This document shows, piece by piece, positions 32,196 to 36,534 of a stretch of 36,534 nt of DNA (position 1 is its first letter; every line of letters begins with the position of its first letter). The translations under genes were made by a program, and so were the position numbers. The DNA comes from Alphaproteobacteria bacterium (GTDB lineage: Bacteria > Pseudomonadota > Alphaproteobacteria > Rhizobiales > Aestuariivirgaceae): assembly GCA_024642465.1 (NCBI GenBank), contig JAHEBA010000027.1, forward strand, positions 1 to 36,534. The letters are read 5' to 3'. The notes below the pieces were generated by a model. It ran no database searches, had not been told where the DNA came from, and saw nothing but the letters and a program-made list of their open reading frames with translations.

Positions 32196-33733
32196 ACAGC
32201 ATCACTCTGACACCGGGCGCGACGTCGCTGGACCAGTTGCGGCAGGTCTATCGCGCAGGGCTTGCCGCCAGGCTTGATGACGCAGCCCGGCCCGCGGTCG
32301 AGCGCGCCGCGGCACAGGTGGCCGCAGCGGCCAAGGGCGGCGAGCCGGTCTACGGCGTCAATACCGGCTTCGGCAAGCTGGCATCGGTCAAGATCAGACC
32401 GGATGACACCGCTACCCTGCAGCGCAACCTGATCCTGTCGCACTGCGCAGGCGTGGGCGATGCCATGCCCGCCCACATCACCCGCCTGATGATGACGTTG
32501 AAGCTGCTGTCGCTTGGCCGTGGCGCTTCCGGCGTGCGCTGGCGGGTGATCGGGCAGTTGCAGGACATGTTGGCCAACGGCGTAACGCCGGTGGTGCCGG
32601 CCCAGGGCTCCGTTGGTGCTTCGGGAGACCTTGCGCCGCTGGCTCACATGACGGCGATGATGCTTGGCGAGGGCGAGGCTGAATTTGGTGGCAAGGTGAT
32701 GCCCGGCGCGGCTGCATTGAAGGCTGCCGGCATGGAAGCCATCGAACTCACCGCCAAGGAAGGCCTCGCGCTGATCAACGGCACCCAGTTTTCAACCGCT
32801 TATGCACTGGCCGGCCTGTTCGAGGCGCGCCGCCTTGCCGAGGCGGCCATCGTCACCTCGTGCCTGTCCACCGACGCCATCATGGGGTCCACCGCGCCGC
32901 TGCAGCCGGAAATCCACGAACTGCGCGGCCATCGCGGCCAGATCGACGTGGCGGCCTCCATGCGCGCGTTGATGGACGGATCGGAAATTCGCGAAAGCCA
33001 CCGCGAGGGCGACAGCCGCGTGCAGGACCCGTACTGCATCCGCTGCCAGCCGCAGGTGACGGGCGCGGCCATCGACCTGATCCGCCAGGCCGGCCGCACG
33101 CTGGAGATCGAAGCGAATGCCGTGACCGACAATCCGCTGGTGCTGGAAGGGGCGGGGATGATCGTCTCCGGTGGCAACTTCCACGCTGAACCCGTGGCCT
33201 TTGCCGCCGACACGCTGGCGCTGGCGATCGCCGAGATCGGTGCGATCGCCCAGCGGCGTATCGCCATGATGGTGGACCCGGCGCTGTCTTTCGACCTGCC
33301 GCCGTTCCTGACGCCCGACCCCGGTCTCAACTCCGGCTATATGATCGCCGAGGTGACGACCGCCGCGCTGATGAGCGAGAACAAGCACCTCGCCAACCCG
33401 TGCTCGACGGACTCGACGCCAACCTCCGCCAACCAGGAAGACCACGTGTCCATGGCGGCCCATGGCGCACGGCGGCTGACGCGCATGACGCCCAACCTTG
33501 CCAGTATCCTCGGCGTGGAGCTGCTGTGCGCCTCGCAGGGCATCGAGTGCCGGGAGCCGCTGAAGACCAGCCCGGCGCTGCAGACGGTGCTGGCGCGGCT
33601 TCGCAAGGATGTGCCGTCGCTGGGCAACGACCGCTACTTGGCAACTGAAATGAAGACCGCCGCCACCCTCGTCGCCTCGGCCGAGGTTGTGCGTGCAACC
33701 GGCAATGATCACCTGATCGACTGGAGTATGTGA
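32192..33733 (+). CDS. hutH: Histidine ammonia-lyase HutH
   Basis: The 513-residue enzyme carries the Ala-Ser-Gly triplet (residues 143-145, in [15 protein letters not shown]) that cyclises into the MIO electrophile. It also has [10 protein letters not shown] near residues 54-63, the active-site [22 protein letters not shown], and [20 protein letters not shown]. It converts L-histidine to trans-urocanate and ammonia, the first step of the pathway, in the cytoplasm. It overlaps the hutI stop by ATGA, and hutU follows after 3 bp, so hutIHU form one operon. Length and motifs are complete. Confidence 0.97.
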   Translation: MNSITLTPGATSLDQLRQVYRAGLAARLDDAARPAVERAAAQVAAAAKGGEPVYGVNTGFGKLASVKIRPDDTATLQRNLILSHCAGVGDAMPAHITRLMMTLKLLSLGRGASGVRWRVIGQLQDMLANGVTPVVPAQGSVGASGDLAPLAHMTAMMLGEGEAEFGGKVMPGAAALKAAGMEAIELTAKEGLALINGTQFSTAYALAGLFEARRLAEAAIVTSCLSTDAIMGSTAPLQPEIHELRGHRGQIDVAASMRALMDGSEIRESHREGDSRVQDPYCIRCQPQVTGAAIDLIRQAGRTLEIEANAVTDNPLVLEGAGMIVSGGNFHAEPVAFAADTLALAIAEIGAIAQRRIAMMVDPALSFDLPPFLTPDPGLNSGYMIAEVTTAALMSENKHLANPCSTDSTPTSANQEDHVSMAAHGARRLTRMTPNLASILGVELLCASQGIECREPLKTSPALQTVLARLRKDVPSLGNDRYLATEMKTAATLVASAEVVRATGNDHLIDWSM

Positions 33734-33736
33734 CCC

Positions 33737-35413
<1,677 letters not shown>

Positions 35414-35417
35414 ACGG

Positions 35418-35843
35418 ATGGCGGATGACCTGGAACGGTTCGTCGAGGCGCAGGAGGGCGTGTACGAGCACGCCCTTGCGGAGATCCGTTCCGGCCGCAA
35501 GCAGAGCCACTGGATGTGGTTCATCTTCCCGCAGCTCGAATGCCTCGGCCGGTCGGTCACGGCGAAAAAGTACGGCATCCGCAACCTCGCCGAGGCGAGC
35601 GCCTATCTGGCTCATCCGGTGCTGGGTCCGAGGCTCGTCGGGATCAGCGAAGCCATGCTGGCCAATGCGCCAGCAGCAGCTGCGGCCGTTCTCGGCAGCG
35701 TTGATGCGATGAAGCTGCGCTCCTGTGCCACCCTGTTCGCCGAGGCAGCGGTTGATCCCACTGTATTCAGGCGCATTCTTGATGTCTTCTATGCAGGCGA
35801 TGCCTGCCCGTTGACCCTCGCTGAAACCCGTCTGCAAACCTGA
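35418..35843 (+). CDS. DUF1810 family protein
   Basis: The 141-residue protein matches DUF1810: LERFVEAQEGVYEHALAEIR at the start, the diagnostic GRKQSHWMWFIFPQLECLG, AKKYGIRNLAEASAYLAHP, and the conserved MKLRSCATLFAEA with a C-terminal LDVFYAGDACP. The family is soluble and its function is not established to my knowledge. It begins 4 bp after the hutU stop and could be read through from the hut promoter, in the place where hutG is often found. It is not a HutG substitute on any sequence ground I can see. Confidence 0.9.
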   Translation: MADDLERFVEAQEGVYEHALAEIRSGRKQSHWMWFIFPQLECLGRSVTAKKYGIRNLAEASAYLAHPVLGPRLVGISEAMLANAPAAAAAVLGSVDAMKLRSCATLFAEAAVDPTVFRRILDVFYAGDACPLTLAETRLQT

Positions 35844-35857
35844 AGGAGACCTGAACC

Positions 35858-36534
35858 ATGAAAAGACGTGAATTTCTGAAGACAGGAGCCGTTGCTGCCG
35901 CCGCATCCACGACAATTGCCGCTCCGGCCATCGCCCAGGACAAGCGCCAGTGGAAGATGGTCACCGCCTGGCCGAAAAACCTTCCCGGTCCCGGCGTCGC
36001 CGCGCAGATGCTGGCTGACCGGATCACTGCCGCATCCGGTGGGCGCATCGAAGTGCAACTGTTTGCTGCCGGCGAGCTGGTGCCCGGCAATGGCGTGTTC
36101 GACGCCGTCTCGGAGGGCACTGCCGACCTCTACCATGCCGTACCTGCCTATTGGGGCTCCAAGTCCAAGGGTATCCTGCTGTTTGGCTCTCAGCCGTTCG
36201 GTCTTCGCGCCGACGAGCAGGTTGGCTGGCTCAGCCATGGCGGAGGTCAGGCGCTCTACGACGAGATGTACGGCCGCTTCAACCTGAAGCCATTCCTCTG
36301 CGGCAATTCTGGTCCGCAGTGGGCTGGATGGTTTTCGAAGGAGATCAACTCGGTCGACGACCTCAAGGGCCTACGTTTCCGCACGACGGGCCTTGCCTCT
36401 GAAATGTGCTCGCAGCTCGGAATGGCGGTGCAGGCCATGGGCGGGCGCGACATGTTCCAGGCGCTACAGTCCGGAACCATTGATGCGGGCGAATTCATCG
36501 GACCATGGACCGACTCGGCGCTGGGCTTCTACCA
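35858..36534 (+). CDS. TRAP transporter solute-binding protein, TakP-like, Tat signal (3' end outside window)
   Basis: From ATG 35858, with GAAGGAGA upstream, 225 codons are visible before the window ends. A twin-arginine-type leader (MKRREFLKTGA...APAIAQ) precedes a DctP-fold domain. The domain contains WKMVTAWPKNLPGPGVAAQM, LFAAGELVPGNGVFDAVSEG, YHAVPAYWGSK, LSHGGGQALYDEMYG, WAGWFSKEINSVDDLKGLRFR and ALQSGTIDAGEFIGPWTD. These segments resemble TakP, a TRAP binding protein for 2-keto acids, as I recall its sequence. Its permease genes probably follow outside the window. It is 14 bp after the DUF1810 gene. It may belong to hut-linked uptake or start a new unit. Confidence 0.92.
   Translation, partial: MKRREFLKTGAVAAAASTTIAAPAIAQDKRQWKMVTAWPKNLPGPGVAAQMLADRITAASGGRIEVQLFAAGELVPGNGVFDAVSEGTADLYHAVPAYWGSKSKGILLFGSQPFGLRADEQVGWLSHGGGQALYDEMYGRFNLKPFLCGNSGPQWAGWFSKEINSVDDLKGLRFRTTGLASEMCSQLGMAVQAMGGRDMFQALQSGTIDAGEFIGPWTDSALGFY

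Overview
The window is a 36.5 kb piece of a GC-rich genome with short intergenic gaps, many ATGA or TGATG gene overlaps, TRAP-type transporters, a paaABCDE cluster under a PaaX-type regulator, and a histidine route that uses HutF. Together with the palindromic repeats beginning GTCATTCCC, this points to an alphaproteobacterium, probably of the Hyphomicrobiales (Rhizobiales) type. No rRNA, tRNA, CRISPR array, transposase, phage gene or replication origin was recognised. It reads as a chromosomal catabolic region.

Layout. Positions 1-5383 (minus strand) hold a partial nitrilase-superfamily amidase, an M24-fold hydrolase with a degenerate metal site, a TPR-methyltransferase, a membrane-anchored Sel1/TPR-like protein and a TAXI-type TRAP binding protein with no permease beside it. 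Positions 5384-9045 are mixed: a rhomboid protease, two very small basic proteins with good ribosome binding sites, a small secreted protein, and a LysR regulator divergent from a cytochrome c'.

Positions 9153-19350 carry twelve consecutive minus-strand genes: class V aminotransferase, TRAP DctP-DctQ-DctM, crotonase-fold protein, CaiB/BaiF CoA-transferase, DegT-type PLP enzyme, Asp/Glu racemase family protein, HisD/HpsN-like dehydrogenase and two tandem Lin0512-family proteins. Divergent from them is a fused FAD/Fe-S 2-hydroxyacid dehydrogenase (19469-22378), overlapping a GntR/FCD regulator. The TRAP system would import an organic acid, the flavoprotein could oxidise a 2-hydroxyacid, and the CoA, PLP and dehydrogenase enzymes would process the products. 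I cannot match this gene set to a described pathway, and it is the best candidate here for an undescribed system.

Positions 23063-23246 hold palindromic repeats, and a near copy of one lies at 28778-28813. Positions 23259-27771 are paaE-D-C-B-A and paaX: the 1,2-phenylacetyl-CoA epoxidase complex and its regulator. A class IV aminotransferase diverges from paaX. Positions 28838-35413 form the histidine utilisation locus, hutC-hutF diverging from hutI-hutH-hutU around a 26-bp near-perfect palindrome, the likely HutC operator. hutG, needed to finish the HutF route, is not in the window. The right end holds a DUF1810 protein and the start of a Tat-type, TakP-like TRAP binding protein.
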